Below, piece after piece: positions 54,190-64,000 of a stretch of 64,000 nucleotides of DNA. Every line of letters begins with the position of its first letter. Positions within the stretch are counted from its first letter, which is position 1. The translations under genes were made by a program, and so were the position numbers. The notes beneath the pieces were generated by a model. The model was not told the DNA's origin, searched no databases, and saw only the letters and a list, made by a program, of their open reading frames with translations. Source of the stretch: Blepharisma stoltei (taxonomy: Eukaryota > Ciliophora > Heterotrichea > Heterotrichida > Blepharismidae); assembly GCA_914767885.1 (NCBI GenBank), contig CAJZBQ010000057.1, positions 1,054,001 to 1,118,000 on the forward strand. The letters run 5' to 3'.

Positions 54190-55551
54190 ATGATTCAATC
54201 AACAGTTGTATCTGGCTTACATTCTCCGAGAGAAACCCAACGTTTTATAAACTGGGAATCAAAATACGCAAAAGCCCGCACTTCATATTTGAAACACAAA
54301 ACAAAAACTGAGCCAAGTGGCCTCATTTATATTCAATCAGAAGACATCTCAATCACCAACTTGCAATCCTCAAAGCTCAAATTCGCTGAAACAATTTGTG
54401 CAACCCTTGCCTTAGCTGGCTTCGTTTGCGGAGCAATTTGTTCAGACCTGACTTTCTCTAGTTATATTTACAACAACAAAAAAGTCCAAGTCACAATTTC
54501 TTATATATTTTGCACAGTCACTACAGCCTTACTTCTTATGGCAATATGCTGACGTACATCAAGAGAGCTTAAGTGAGAGCAAGCCAAAGGGATTTTTTCA
54601 TACCAAGATGACTTAATTTCGACAGGAAAAGTCAAATGGCTTGTAATAGAAATTGTAATAAATGCGATACACCCTGTATATGGCTTTGAGGACTATCAGT
54701 TGTCTACCTATAACAACGTATATGATGTAAACTATTCCTATACTTATACGTCGGTTTTTACAGTATGAATGCTGATAAGAGTTTACCACTTAATTCGTGT
54801 TGCAAGTGTCTTGAGTGTATATAGGTCTGAAAGGGTACAGAGGCTATGTCAAATGACTGGAAGCTATGCAGGCAGCTGGTTCGCTGTAAAATGCATGATG
54901 AAAGATGTCCCAGTCTATTTATTGTCCTCAATGCTTATTGGTGGAGTTTTTATACTTGCGTTTTGCTTGAGGATTTTTGAAAGGCCGCTGGACGAATACA
55001 CAGGAAAAGCCTTCGCGGAGTATGGGAATTCGATGTGGTGCGCTATAATTACGATGACAACTGTGGGTTATGGAGACTATTTTCCCGTCACAAGTGCTGG
55101 AAGGTTATTTGACGTGCTTGCCTGTATGTGGGGGGTCCTTTGTGTGTCTCTCATGGTGATTACACTAACGAATATGCTGAAATTAGATGCAGGACAGGAA
55201 ACGTCCCTTACCATTTTGAATAGACTGTGGTTTAAAGAAGAATTAAAACAGTTAGCAGCTTATGTCCTCACTTCAGCAGTGAGGTATAGGTTTTATGTGA
55301 AGCATTATCCGGATGATAAAAGAAAAATAGCTATTCAATTGGGGAGATTTAGGCATTATTTTAATGATTTTCAGAGCTTTAAGATAAAACAAAGGGATTT
55401 GTATGATTTTGACTCTTTTGAGGACAGAATCGAGAAAAAAATGATTGATATCATAGAGGATAGTGAAGCAATTGAAGAAGCGAAAAAAGAAATTGCTGGA
55501 ATTATAGAGTACTTGCAGGCAACAATTCCAGTGAAGAATAGTGAAAAATAA
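54190..55551 (+). CDS. Potassium channel, SK/six-transmembrane type
   Basis: 453 codons, no insert. Hydrophobic segments S1 (FAETICATLALAGFVCGAIC), S2 (VTISYIFCTVTTALLLMAIC), S3 region, S4-like (MLIRVYHLIRVASVL), S5 (VYLLSSMLIGGVFILAFCL), pore MWCAIITMTTVGYGDYFPVT with the TVGYGD filter, and S6 (FDVLACMWGVLCVSLMVITL). A charged helical tail follows, as in calcium-activated SK channels that bind calmodulin. Few S4 arginines argue against strong voltage gating. Several Trp are TGA. Confidence 0.9.
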
Positions 55552-55655
55552 TATTAATAAGTAATTAAATACTTGATGTTTTATTATAATTGAGAAATAT
55601 TATAACAGATTGGATCTTTTGCCTGAGATTTTTTTAAAAATAATCTTATCTTACT

Positions 55656-55996
55656 CCCCCCAAGATAGAGACATTTTTTACTGGGAAAAATAGGGAAAAT
55701 TTCTTCCAATAGAGACATTTTTTGAAAATTGTCTTATATAAATTTTTATATTGAAATTAGAATTAGAATCTGAATCAAAATTAGAATTAGAAGATGAGGT
55801 GTTGATGGCATTTAGAGCTAAAATTGACTTTCATTAACCTTCCCCTTGATTAAATATAAAATTTGAAAACAATATTCTTGGATTTTATTTAAATTTATGT
55901 TATATAATTTTTAAAAAAAATTATATAAAAATTTTCAAAAACCCACCTTCCAATAGAGACATCTTTGTAAAACGTCTCAATCTTGGGGGGCAGTTA
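55656..55996. mobile_element. Family D MITE-like element, 341 nt, TTA duplication, intergenic
   Basis: TTA at 55653-55655 and 55994-55996; ends CTCCCCCCAAGATAGAGAC and GTCTCAATCTTGGGGGGCAG, with inner copies of TCCAATAGAGAC. Lies between two convergent stops (55551 and 56182); rest of that gap is AT-rich with nothing else. Confidence 0.78.
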
Positions 55997-56181
55997 GAGG
56001 CTTCTGCGAATACACAGTCCATAAGCAAAATAGCCAATTCTCTATATATTTTTAATTTTTAATAAGAAAGATCCATATTTAAAGATACTATAAATTACAT
56101 CTTTTTTTGTATTAAAAATCAAATAAATCAGAAACCGCTGCAATTAAATGATATTAATTTAATAAATACCTTAAATTAAAA

Positions 56182-57179
56182 CTACGCCCTTGGAAGATTT
56201 ACTCCAGGCCCAGCAAATTGAGGGTTTTGAGCCTGCCCTGACTGTGCATTCAGAATTTGCTCATACCCATAGCTTCCAGGCTGTCCAGGATACTGTCCTT
56301 GATATTGAGGAGGTGCATATTGCACTCCTGGCTGGCCCATCACATACCCTTGCGGATACCCTTGTTGATACCCTTGATTTTGCTGGTACACAACCCCAGG
56401 ATTCCTCACATACTGCATCCCATAGTAGCTCTGTCCTGAGTAGTTAACTATAATCCATTGATGCGCCACATGCGAAACAATGATATAAAGAACCACCACA
56501 ATTGGTATAAAAATTGTCAAAAATAATGCGATATTCGGCCCATCTTTTGTGCAAGTCCCAGGATTATTATCCGTCTTTACATTATACTTGCAACTATCGT
56601 CGAAGCTTGCATCAGTCACATTTACCCATGTAAAAAATGCAATAAAATGAAAAACCATCGTTAAAATGGCTTTTAAGGACGAGTAATGCGGCCTCCTTGT
56701 ATAGTGGCAGTCACAGCCACAGCGGACTACCCAAAAAGTAAAGGACCCAAACCACAGGAAAAGAGAAACCAGGGATAAAAATTCAAAAACCTCAAACCAG
56801 CCGCCTCCATTCCAAAGGTTATTGATTTCGTCACAAAAATTATTAGAAGCGATGATATTTGTGTCGCAATAGTCATCATAAAAGTCGTCGTAGGAAATAT
56901 CAGGATGTTTACCATTGAAGTATAATGAATTGCACTGACTGGCACGGGGTGCTTTTGGCTCAATTTCGAGCCAAAAGCACCCCGTGCCAGTCAGTGTAGT
57001 TAACTATATTTAACATTGCGGAGCGAGCCTTTTATGTGAATTGGTCCTTTTATTTCTGTTCACTCGGGAAGAGCAAAGGAGATCATCATCAATGCGGCAA
57101 TTAAACATTGAGCAAGAAAGAAAACTGCCCACCAAATCCTAGTGTCAATTTTTAGAATTTTGGTTTGGATAAGTGGCAT
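56182..57179 (-). CDS. Four-TM membrane protein with Gln/Gly/Pro/Tyr-rich tail
   Basis: 303 codons after removing the 86-nt MITE. ATG near 57179 (MPLIQTKILKIDTRIWW). TM1 WAVFFLAQCLIAALMMISFAL, a loop with several Cys (DDYCDTNIIASNNFCDEI), TM2 FLSLVSLFLWFGSFTFWVV, TM3 AILTMVFHFIAFFTWV, a second Cys loop, TM4 IALFLTIFIPIVVVLYIIVS, then QGYQQGYPQGYVMGQPG repeats. Tetraspanin-like topology with a cytosolic low-complexity tail; no named family. Confidence 0.75.
56923..57006. mobile_element. 84-bp hairpin MITE, copy 2, TA duplication
   Basis: TA at 56921-56922 and 57007-57008. Body matches copy 1 except near the ends (TAATGAATTG) and one loop base. Removal gives RNVKYFNGKHPDI. Confidence 0.9.
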
Positions 57180-57589
57180 ATTTATATTTTATTCACCATT
57201 TAGGTAATCATATAGAATCGTTCTGTAAGAAATAAGGAACTAGGGAGTAGAAGAAATTAAAAGTTATATATGAATGAAGAGGGTTCTATTGAAATTCAAG
57301 TAAATAAATGACGCTTATATAAAATGCGTATTATCTTGATGGAATAGATAATAAGAGCTCCGTTATTTTTTATTATTTCATTATAATATAGCTGCTCAGT
57401 CTAGGTTTAAATAATTAAATCCTTCGAAAGCAAAATAAATAGCAAATATGATATAAATATAAAAGCAGTTCTTATCTTATCCTAAATTAGCTGTTATAAT
57501 AATCTATAGAAAGATTACTTTTAGAGGCTTGATATTTGGGCTTATTTTCTCTGGATTTTTTTAGAATCTAGTAAATTTTTAATTTCAGT

Positions 57590-58430
57590 GTGCCAATATC
57601 TGCCTGCAGATCTTTTAATCCATTTTTAAAGCATTTGCATCTTTATCTACTGTATTTATTGAGCTTTTAAATTCAATTCTCACTTCACTTAGAACATCAT
57701 ATATTGAATTTGTTGTATTTTCATGGAAATAATCATGTCTTTGAGTATACTGCATTTTTCCCCCTTTTCAAAGTAGCCCACTTTCTTATGCTAAATAAAT
57801 ATAGACTCAACAATTTTTCTTTTTCGCATAACAAGTATAAATTTGCTATAATGGATCTTAATCAAATAATTAATTTTTCCATTTTGAATACTAGATTACT
57901 TTTCTTTTGTGCCAAGTTCTTGGTCTTCTTTTGATTTTTAAAAAGAGTATCCCCGTACAGAGATAAGCAAGTTTAATAGCACAGTAGCATTAATTCAATA
58001 TAAGCATTGCAAGAATGAAAAATCAATATGTCAAAACCTCCAGCTTCGAGTTCATAAGTTTTTCCATGCTGATAGCATATCATCTGTTTCATCTGCAGTG
58101 AAATAAATAGTGGTAAAAGCAAGAATAGAACACAGAAGGATAATCAGAAAGGAAAGTCATACGAATCGAGCGATTAAATCAAACGCGAAAATAGAGTAAT
58201 TCTACCAAGAAAGTAGCGGCAACTGTTAAATAGCTCGCTTTGCAATAGCTTTTATCATCTCGCTCTAAAGTTCCCCATATATAAACAATGATAAATCGAA
58301 AAAATACCTAAAAGTTTCAAAAGCTTTTAAAGCATCCTTTTCAATACGCTGAAAAACTCGTTACTTCAAATAAAAATAGATAAACATTTGCATTTATAAA
58401 GATACCCCGATAATCTTCATTACGAGCAAT
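57590..58430 (-). pseudogene. Degenerate paralog of the neighbouring TRP-like channel
   Basis: With TGA as Trp, fragments in shifting frames (LIARFVWLSFLIILLCSILAF, IYFTADETDDMLSAWKNL, NLLISVRGYSF then stop, and MQYTQRHDYFHEN-like sequence) parallel the channel at 58493-59260 in order and spacing. Frameshifts and TAA stops break it. Truncated at both ends; a few TA-rich stretches could be IESs, but the stops remain. 57180-57589 shows nothing. Confidence 0.65.
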
Positions 58431-58492
58431 TAAGTGAATTTTATAAATAAAAATTAATTACAGATTATCAATCCTCAAAATTGTGATAATTA

Positions 58493-61400
58493 TTAGCGAT
58501 TTTGCCTCATTTCATTAAGCATCTCATCTATTTTTTCTTCAAAAGCTTTATCTCTTTTTTCAATTTTATTTTCTAAACTTTGCATTTCTTCTTTGAACGC
58601 TTCCATATCACGAATTTTCAGCCTTCCATACAAGCCCTGAATCTCTTCTTTTAACCATTCTTTATTAATTGCATTTTTTCTTAATTCAATTATATCCTGC
58701 TTTAAACACCTAATTTCTTCCCTTAATTCTTTCACATTTTCATCTAGGGCATCCTTTTTTACATTTTCTTGAAAATAATCGCATCTTTGCATGTATTGCC
58801 TTTTTCCTTGATTATGGTTTCTCCTCCAAAACAGCACAGTCTCTATCTCAATAATAACTCTCAGCATTTCTTCCAAGTCAATTTCTTGGGTAATCTCTTT
58901 AAGTCTTGAAAAAGAATCCCCTAGCACTGAAACTAATAAATTCAATAGAACAATTACATTGATTAAGCTCGCCACTGTGAAATAAAGATACTGTAAAATT
59001 GAGAAACCGTCATTATCAAACTGTCCGATTTCAAGCTCATAGGTATTTTTCCACACTGATATGATGTCCATAGATTGATCAGTTGATGCATAAATCACTG
59101 AAAAAGAAAGAATCGAATATAAAAGAATAACCAAAAATGATATCGCATCGTAAACTGCATGTAAAATCAATCTAACGTAAAAACGAGTCATATCAAAAGC
59201 ACGGAAATAAGAGGATCCTCGAGCGAAATTAATGGCCGCTGTAAAATATGTGAGGGGATAAGGGCAGTCGTCATTAATGGTGAGGATGCTTCATATAAGG
59301 CACATCGCCAAACGAGTGGTGTCTATATAGAATCATGGATCTGAAATGCAGCCTCAAAAGTCTGCATAAATTTGGACCACTTCATAGAGCCCAAGGAAAA
59401 TATTTACAAGTATAAAGGCACAAAAAATTGAGGAGTCTTGAGTGAATACAGCAAAAATCATCAAAGCAATATTTGCCCAAAAGACCAAGGATTGAGCTAG
59501 AATAATATAGAACTTTTTCTTTAATAGCGCGAAAAGACGTGCATCCTGATTTGACTAAAAGGTCTTTGACCATGAAAATCTGCTGTTCCTTCTCCATAAG
59601 AGAAGCAAATAGTGAAAATGAAGAGTTCTGCCCATCCAGTTTCGAGAACTGGAAGGGATTTTTTTTGTTCTGAATTAAGAATATAGGGCCTTCCTATAGA
59701 TGGCGCGCAATGCGCCATCACCGGGCCATGTCGGGAGAGGGTTCCACACGAGGAATGGTTCTACGTGTGGAAACCTCTTTTTGGCTCGTGGAAAGTAGTT
59801 TTCTCACAGGTCAAAAAGAGGGTTCCACACGTAGAACCATTCCTCGTGTGGAACCCTCTCCCGACATGGCTCGGTGATGGCGCATTGCGCGCCATATATA
59901 GGAAGGCCCTATACCTGAGTTATTGTGGAATTTTTATTTCTTGCAAAAATTATAATTTTAATAAGTTTTGATTTCGTCAAATGGTTTCTGACGAGTTAAT
60001 TCTGGCTAGCACTTGAAATGAAAAAAATAAATAATTGTCATAATTTATTATTTTTCTGATTTTAAGAATGATCAGAAAATTTTAATAAAGGCAAAGGATC
60101 AAAAAAACAAACTTAAAAAAATAGTGAAAGTAAGCATAAATGTTATTAATTTCGCTTAGATCTTTGCTTAAATATGCGTCATGTTGATTTAAATTTTTGA
60201 TTATCAATTAATTATGCTGCTGGATTGATAAATATGAGAGTCTTAATGAAAAGTATTATTGAAAAATATTCTTCAATAGCTATAAGGGGCCAAGATCTTG
60301 GAGATTAAAATAATAAGAATTCTAATAAATAGTTTGCAAGAATTTTAGCTAATTTTTAGGAACTAACTTTTATATTTCTCAAATTAATTTTTCTTATTTT
60401 AAATTTCGCTATTTGATGCCTTTGTTTTCCCTTTCTGAACTCGAACACAAATTCATATTGAGACTTTTTTTGATTGTTTATGCCGCCCATCTTGATTTTT
60501 CAGCCATTAAAAAAATTAAAATTCTTAAGTCACCTCATGCGGTTTCATTCAAAACTTAAAATTTGAAGTATTAAAACAGCTATTTGGTGCCTTTATTTTT
60601 CCGCTTTCTGGATTCGAGCACAAATTCATTTTTTGAATAATTTTTGTTCGTTTAAGCCGCCATCTTGATTTTATAAGCCATTAAAAAAATTAAAATTCTT
60701 AAGTCACCTCATGCGGCTTCATTCAAAACTTGGTATTTAAAGTATTAAAACAGCTATTTGATGCCTTTATTTTCCGCTTTCTGGATTCGAGCACAAATTC
60801 ATTTTTGAACATTTTTTTGGGTCGTTTAAAAAAACCATCTTGATTTTATAAGCATTAAAAAAATTAAAATTCTTAAGTCACCTCATGCGGTTTCATTCAA
60901 AACTTGGTATTTAAAGTATTGAGACAGCTATTTGGTACCCTTATTTTCCGCTTTCTGGATTCGAGCACAAACTCATTTTTAGATATTTATTGTTCGTTTA
61001 AGCCGCCATCTTGATTTCATTAGCAATAAAAAAATTAAAATTCTTAAGTCACCTCATGCGGTTTCATTCAAAACTTGATATTTAAAGTATTAAAATAGCT
61101 ATTTAATTCCTTCATTTTCCGCTTCTGGACTCGAGCACAAATTCATTTTTAGAAATTTTTTTAAATACTAAAATTAAATATTCAATAAAGTTTTTTATAA
61201 AATTAAATTTATTTCGAATACAAACAATTAAGCATATTTCTGCTTATAAGATTTCAAATAATATTTACGAAAATTTAATTAAATTAAAAAACCAATATAA
61301 ATTTTAATTCATAATAAAATTGCACATATTCTAAAGTTTAGGTATTCTGATCCTATGCCATTTATTAAAATTTCTGATTATCCTTGTCATCAGAAAATTA

Positions 61401-64000
61401 AAAATTATGGTAATCATTTTTTTTTTCTAGTACTTGCCAGAATTGGCTTGTCAAAACAATTTGACGAACTAAAAATTGCAAAATTAAAAATTTTTGCAAG
61501 AAATCAAAGTTCCACACATTTCCAGTTTATTCTTTATCCAGGCAAAGAACATTCCTTTAAGTTCTCAAGGCTGGATCGGGAGGAGGTCTTCATTTCCACT
61601 ATTTGCATCTCTTACGGAGAAGGAACAGCAAATTTTCATGGTCCAAAGACCTTTTAGTCTTATCTTATCTTATAGAATTTATATCGCTTAACGTCCACTA
61701 CGGGGTTACAACTCCAGGTTTATCACTCGCCTTTCGTCGCATCGGGCCCACCAGCCTGCTGGAGACAGACTCGCTTCGATCGCCAAGGGTGCTTCTGGGG
61801 CAAATGTCCACGTCTTCGACGGCTCATGGATGAGCTACTTGCTTGTACATGGGTTGCTTTTCCGAAAAACCCAAAAAAATGGATTTTTCTGGTCAGCTAT
61901 CGGCAAAAAGGAAAAATGCAAAGCCTGGGACGTAACGCCCAGTTTCACGCTAGGGAGTTGCCCGAATGGTCCAGAGGACTTTGCTGGGCTTCCCCTTTCC
62001 AACCCTGCACCTTCCTTCCCCACGAGGAAAAATCCACCCCTGAAAACAGACTAGGGCTAGGCTCTGAAAGCTACCAGAATTGCTTACCTAGCATTGCAGT
62101 CCATCTCTGAAATGGTAAAAACCTTGCCGGATATAATTAAAATATGAGTCGAGGCTGTATGGCCGGGAGGCCATACCCAGACGAAGACGCCATATTTTAA
62201 TTATAAAGACCTTTTAGTCAAAACCAGGATGCACACTTTATCACGCTATTGAAGAGAAAGTTCTATACATTTTAGTGAATCTCATTTTAATTTTATCAAG
62301 GTCCGAATAAAATCTGTTCTGTAGATTTCAAATTCTTTTCTATTATTACTCTATAAAAAGGTGGCAAGAGGTTTAAGGTCCAATGTGACTAGTGAATTGA
62401 TTCCAGCCTTAGGTATGTGGATTCAATAATATTAGGAAGTTTAGGGTCAGCTTTTACCTGTTCGGATCCCACAACAGGCATTTCTCCTCCGCCCACAGAC
62501 GGCAAATCAAAGGTGCGAAGTCAGTTCACTTCTGGGATTTAACTATGCGCCTAAATAAGGGCAGGGTAGTCTAAGAGGGCATTGGATGCACGCCCATATT
62601 CTGAGCTCTACCTTGGGCTAAGGAAGTACAATGCCGCAAGCATTGTCGGTGAGTCTCCTGAGAGACTGCTGATGCAGCCTTGTTTGGGATGTCGATAAGA
62701 TGAGACGCCTGTGCTTATAGGGCTTTCCCTTAAATAGCCCGATATAGGGATGAAGCCAGCCCGTTATCGGGCTATTCATGGAAAAGCCCTATAACGGTAA
62801 GGGGCCGAAATAAATCTCAGAGACCTTCTATAATTTAACTAACCTTACCTCTATTATTAATTGCTTTGAGCATATTTAAGCTTTCAGATGATCCCATTGA
62901 AAAATTTCATCCAAAATAGCTTGCTCAGAACTGCACCAGTGTTTCTTCTTTATTTATAATGCTATCTGATTCATACACAAACTCATTTCTCCTCAATATT
63001 ACTGTGGGAGAAAAAATTGTATTTGGCAGATCTTTTTTTGGCACTGCAAAACCAACTAATTCATCTTTTTCGCTTTTAAAAATACAAGCCAAAAGCAAAA
63101 CCAGATTTTTTAATTTTATCTCAAAAAGATGAGGAATATCGTCTCTTATAGCATGGACTGATATAAGCAGCGATTTTTCATCCTTAATTTTTGATAAATA
63201 AAGAAGTATCTCATCAATGCATCTTCTTGATTTCTTACTCTCCTTCCCTTTTAATTAGAACAAAAAATTTTTGTTTAAATTTAAAAGGGGTTAGAATTTA
63301 TAAAAACTTAAATTGATTAATATTTTGAATTTTAATTTATTTTTATGAAGAATAAATCAAAAAAATTATCTATTCTTTTTACACTTTTTCATTAAATTAG
63401 GTCAAAACTTATTTTATAAAAAATTAGCATTTTTACCAATAAAATTTGTTCCTGTTTAAAGGGATTAAAGTAAATTTTAGCGAAGCTTTGTTTCAAGTTA
63501 AACAGGGGGAGTTAGTAATTGCATATGTAAGCGGGCTTGAGCCATTCAAATCTCTGATAATAGGCGGCTCATAATTAAGTACTTTACTTAGACAAGAAAT
63601 ATTATCAAAATAGCAATAATAATGCAAGCAATTTATCCTGAGTGGATAAATCGTGATATCAGAAAATCTTTTAATACTTTCATCATCTTCTGCTCTAATG
63701 ACCTTTTTAATTGATATTTTTGTCATAGTTTTGTATAACTTATCAGAATAAGTGGATATTTCTTTCAATTGAGTAGGGTGGCTGATCAACTTTTGGAGAT
63801 CATAAACCTCAACATTTTGTCGGGAGCCTGCAATAATTTTCCAATCTTCATAAGGTGATTTTACTAGTTTGATGGGTCTTTTGTGGTCTGTTATTGTGGC
63901 TATTTTATTTCAATCAACAAAGCTCCATAAAATCATTTTCCCATCATTTAGACCAGCTATAATAAATTTATCATTATCAATTAGTTCTATACAGTTCGCT
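58493..64000 (-). CDS. WD40-ankyrin-TRP-like ion channel (5' end beyond window)
   Basis: Reading right to left: WD40-like strands (DKFIIAGLNDGKMILWSF, HKRPIKLVKSPYEDWKIIAGS), ankyrin-like repeats (PLRINCLHYYCYFDNISCLS, DLNGSSPLTYAITK), a linker (INNRKEFEIYRTDFIRTL), then TM segments (SLVFWANIALMIFAVFTQ, FCAFILVNIFLGLYEVVQIY, LILHAVYDAISFLVILLYSILSFSVIY, LYFTVASLINVIVLLNLLVSVLGDSF) and a coiled coil to the stop. Pore region QFDNDGFSILQYLYFTV fits TRP-type cation channels. Three large inserts (277, 511 and 2760 nt removed) split it. Confidence 0.82.
59684..59911. repeat. 228-bp foldback element nested in the transposon
   Basis: TA at 59682-59683 and 59912-59913. Arms of about 90 bp starting TAGGGCCTTCCTATA, with GGAGAGGGTTCCACACG and TGGCGCGCAATGCGCCA; nearly perfect palindrome around a short centre. 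Confidence 0.85.
60395..61150 (+). repeat. Tandem repeat, about 4.3 units of 170-174 bp
   Basis: The string CACCTCATGCGG recurs at 60531, 60705, 60879 and 61049. Each unit also has TTCCGCTTTCTGGATTCGAGC (one change in some), GTTTAAGCCGCCATCTTG and AAAATTCTTAAGTCACC. Lies inside the nested transposon. Confidence 0.9.
61661..62204 (+). mobile_element. SINE-like retroposon R10 inside the transposon TIR
   Basis: 15-bp duplication AAAGACCTTTTAGTC at 61646-61660 and 62205-62219. 544 bp, family of R4/R6/R9 (TTTTCTGGTC, CCTTTCCAACnCT, CTAGCATTGCAGTCC). Ends with a small GTATGGCC hairpin and an ATATTTTAATTAT tail. Confidence 0.9.
62349..62849 (+). mobile_element. SINE-like retroposon R11 in the channel gene
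   Basis: 10-bp duplication TCTATTATTA at 62339-62348 and 62850-62859. Near its start GTGGCAAGAGGTTTAAGG resembles a pol III A box. Contains a nested 74-bp MITE. Removal gives LKAINNRKEFEIYRTDF in the channel. Confidence 0.82.
62718..62791. mobile_element. 74-bp hairpin MITE nested in R11, TA duplication
   Basis: TA at 62716-62717 and 62792-62793; arms TAGGGCTTTCCCTTAAATAG and inverse. Its TAGGGC ends resemble the 59684 foldback. Confidence 0.7.
63238..63514. mobile_element. Family B MITE-like IES, 277 nt, TTA duplication
   Basis: TTA at 63235-63237 and 63512-63514; ends CTCTCCTTCCCTTTTAATTAG and AAACAGGGGGAG. Removal gives PLTYAITKKSRRCIDEI in the channel ankyrin region. Confidence 0.82.

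Larger units (their letters stand above)
59508..62265. mobile_element. Non-autonomous TIR transposon, 2758 bp, TA duplication, with nested inserts
   Basis: TA at 59506-59507 and 62266-62267. Inverted repeats of roughly 170 bp begin TAGAACTTTYTC and run through GACTAAAAGGTCTTTGacCATG and TGCTGTTCCTTCTCC; the right one is split by R10. No transposase frame inside. Removal gives LKCI-ILAQSLVFW in the first channel TM segment. 59912-60390 inside it shows nothing. Confidence 0.85.

Noticed and set aside
56727-56963. 78-codon ORF starting MSQKHPVPVS
   Set aside because: Its start is translated hairpin MITE; the body is an off-frame reading of the membrane-protein gene.
60395-61150. CRISPR-like array
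   Set aside because: Units of 170-174 bp are directly tandem with no unique spacers, and the DNA is eukaryotic.
61355-62110. Several ORFs of 60-100 codons
   Set aside because: They read through the transposon TIR and retroposon R10; no protein features.

Overview
The window looks like germline (micronuclear) DNA of a heterotrich ciliate, most likely Blepharisma. Three things read from the sequence support this. (1) TGA must be read as Trp: conserved Trp positions of importin alpha, CK1, Rab, SCOT and PKG are TGA, while TAA and TAG still end genes. (2) Introns are exactly 15 nt (GT...AG); eight were found. (3) Most genes are broken by segments whose exact removal between short direct repeats restores a conserved reading frame, as expected for internal eliminated sequences (IESs) that are cut out of the somatic genome. 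The code plus tiny introns excludes Stentor (standard code) and Condylostoma (TAA/TAG also sense). I could not run any search, so the species is an inference.

Convention: gene spans run from start to stop codon and include everything to be removed. For each IES the removed segment includes one copy of its flanking repeat (pointer). Protein lengths are after removal, and the remainders are whole codons in every gene where all breaks could be placed.

Layout. 1-13.8 kb: STAND NTPase (cut by the window edge), small ORFs, kelch protein, four-CNB cGMP-dependent kinase, RING protein, Rab GTPase, CBM20 protein. 13.8-19.9 kb: CDPK and a Cys-rich surface protein among repeats. 20-25.3 kb: ionotropic glutamate receptor-like gene holding a complete 3.9-kb Mutator-like transposon. 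25.3-42.9 kb: dense run with a mitochondrial-type helical protein, coiled-coil protein, DYRK, SCOT, Aurora kinase, LAMTOR4-like protein, CK1, RPSA and importin alpha. 43-57 kb: low-complexity proteins, RIIa-domain protein, phosph(at)ase/sulfatase-fold membrane protein, START protein, coiled-coil protein, K+ channel, small membrane protein. 57-64 kb: channel pseudogene and a WD40-ankyrin-TRP-like channel gene with a nested transposon complex.

Four kinds of removable insert are present: AT-rich IESs of about 48-73 nt with TA pointers; MITE-like elements with GC-rich terminal repeats (CTCCCC.../CTTCC...) and mostly 3-bp TNA duplications; 226-565-bp SINE-like retroposons with 8-15-bp duplications; and DNA transposons or hairpin MITEs with 2-, 8-, 9- or 10-bp duplications. 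Coding DNA is otherwise compact, with convergent stops as little as 3-5 bp apart. Signalling genes dominate (PKG, CDPK, DYRK, Aurora, CK1, Rab, three channels), but nothing indicates an operon or a shared pathway.
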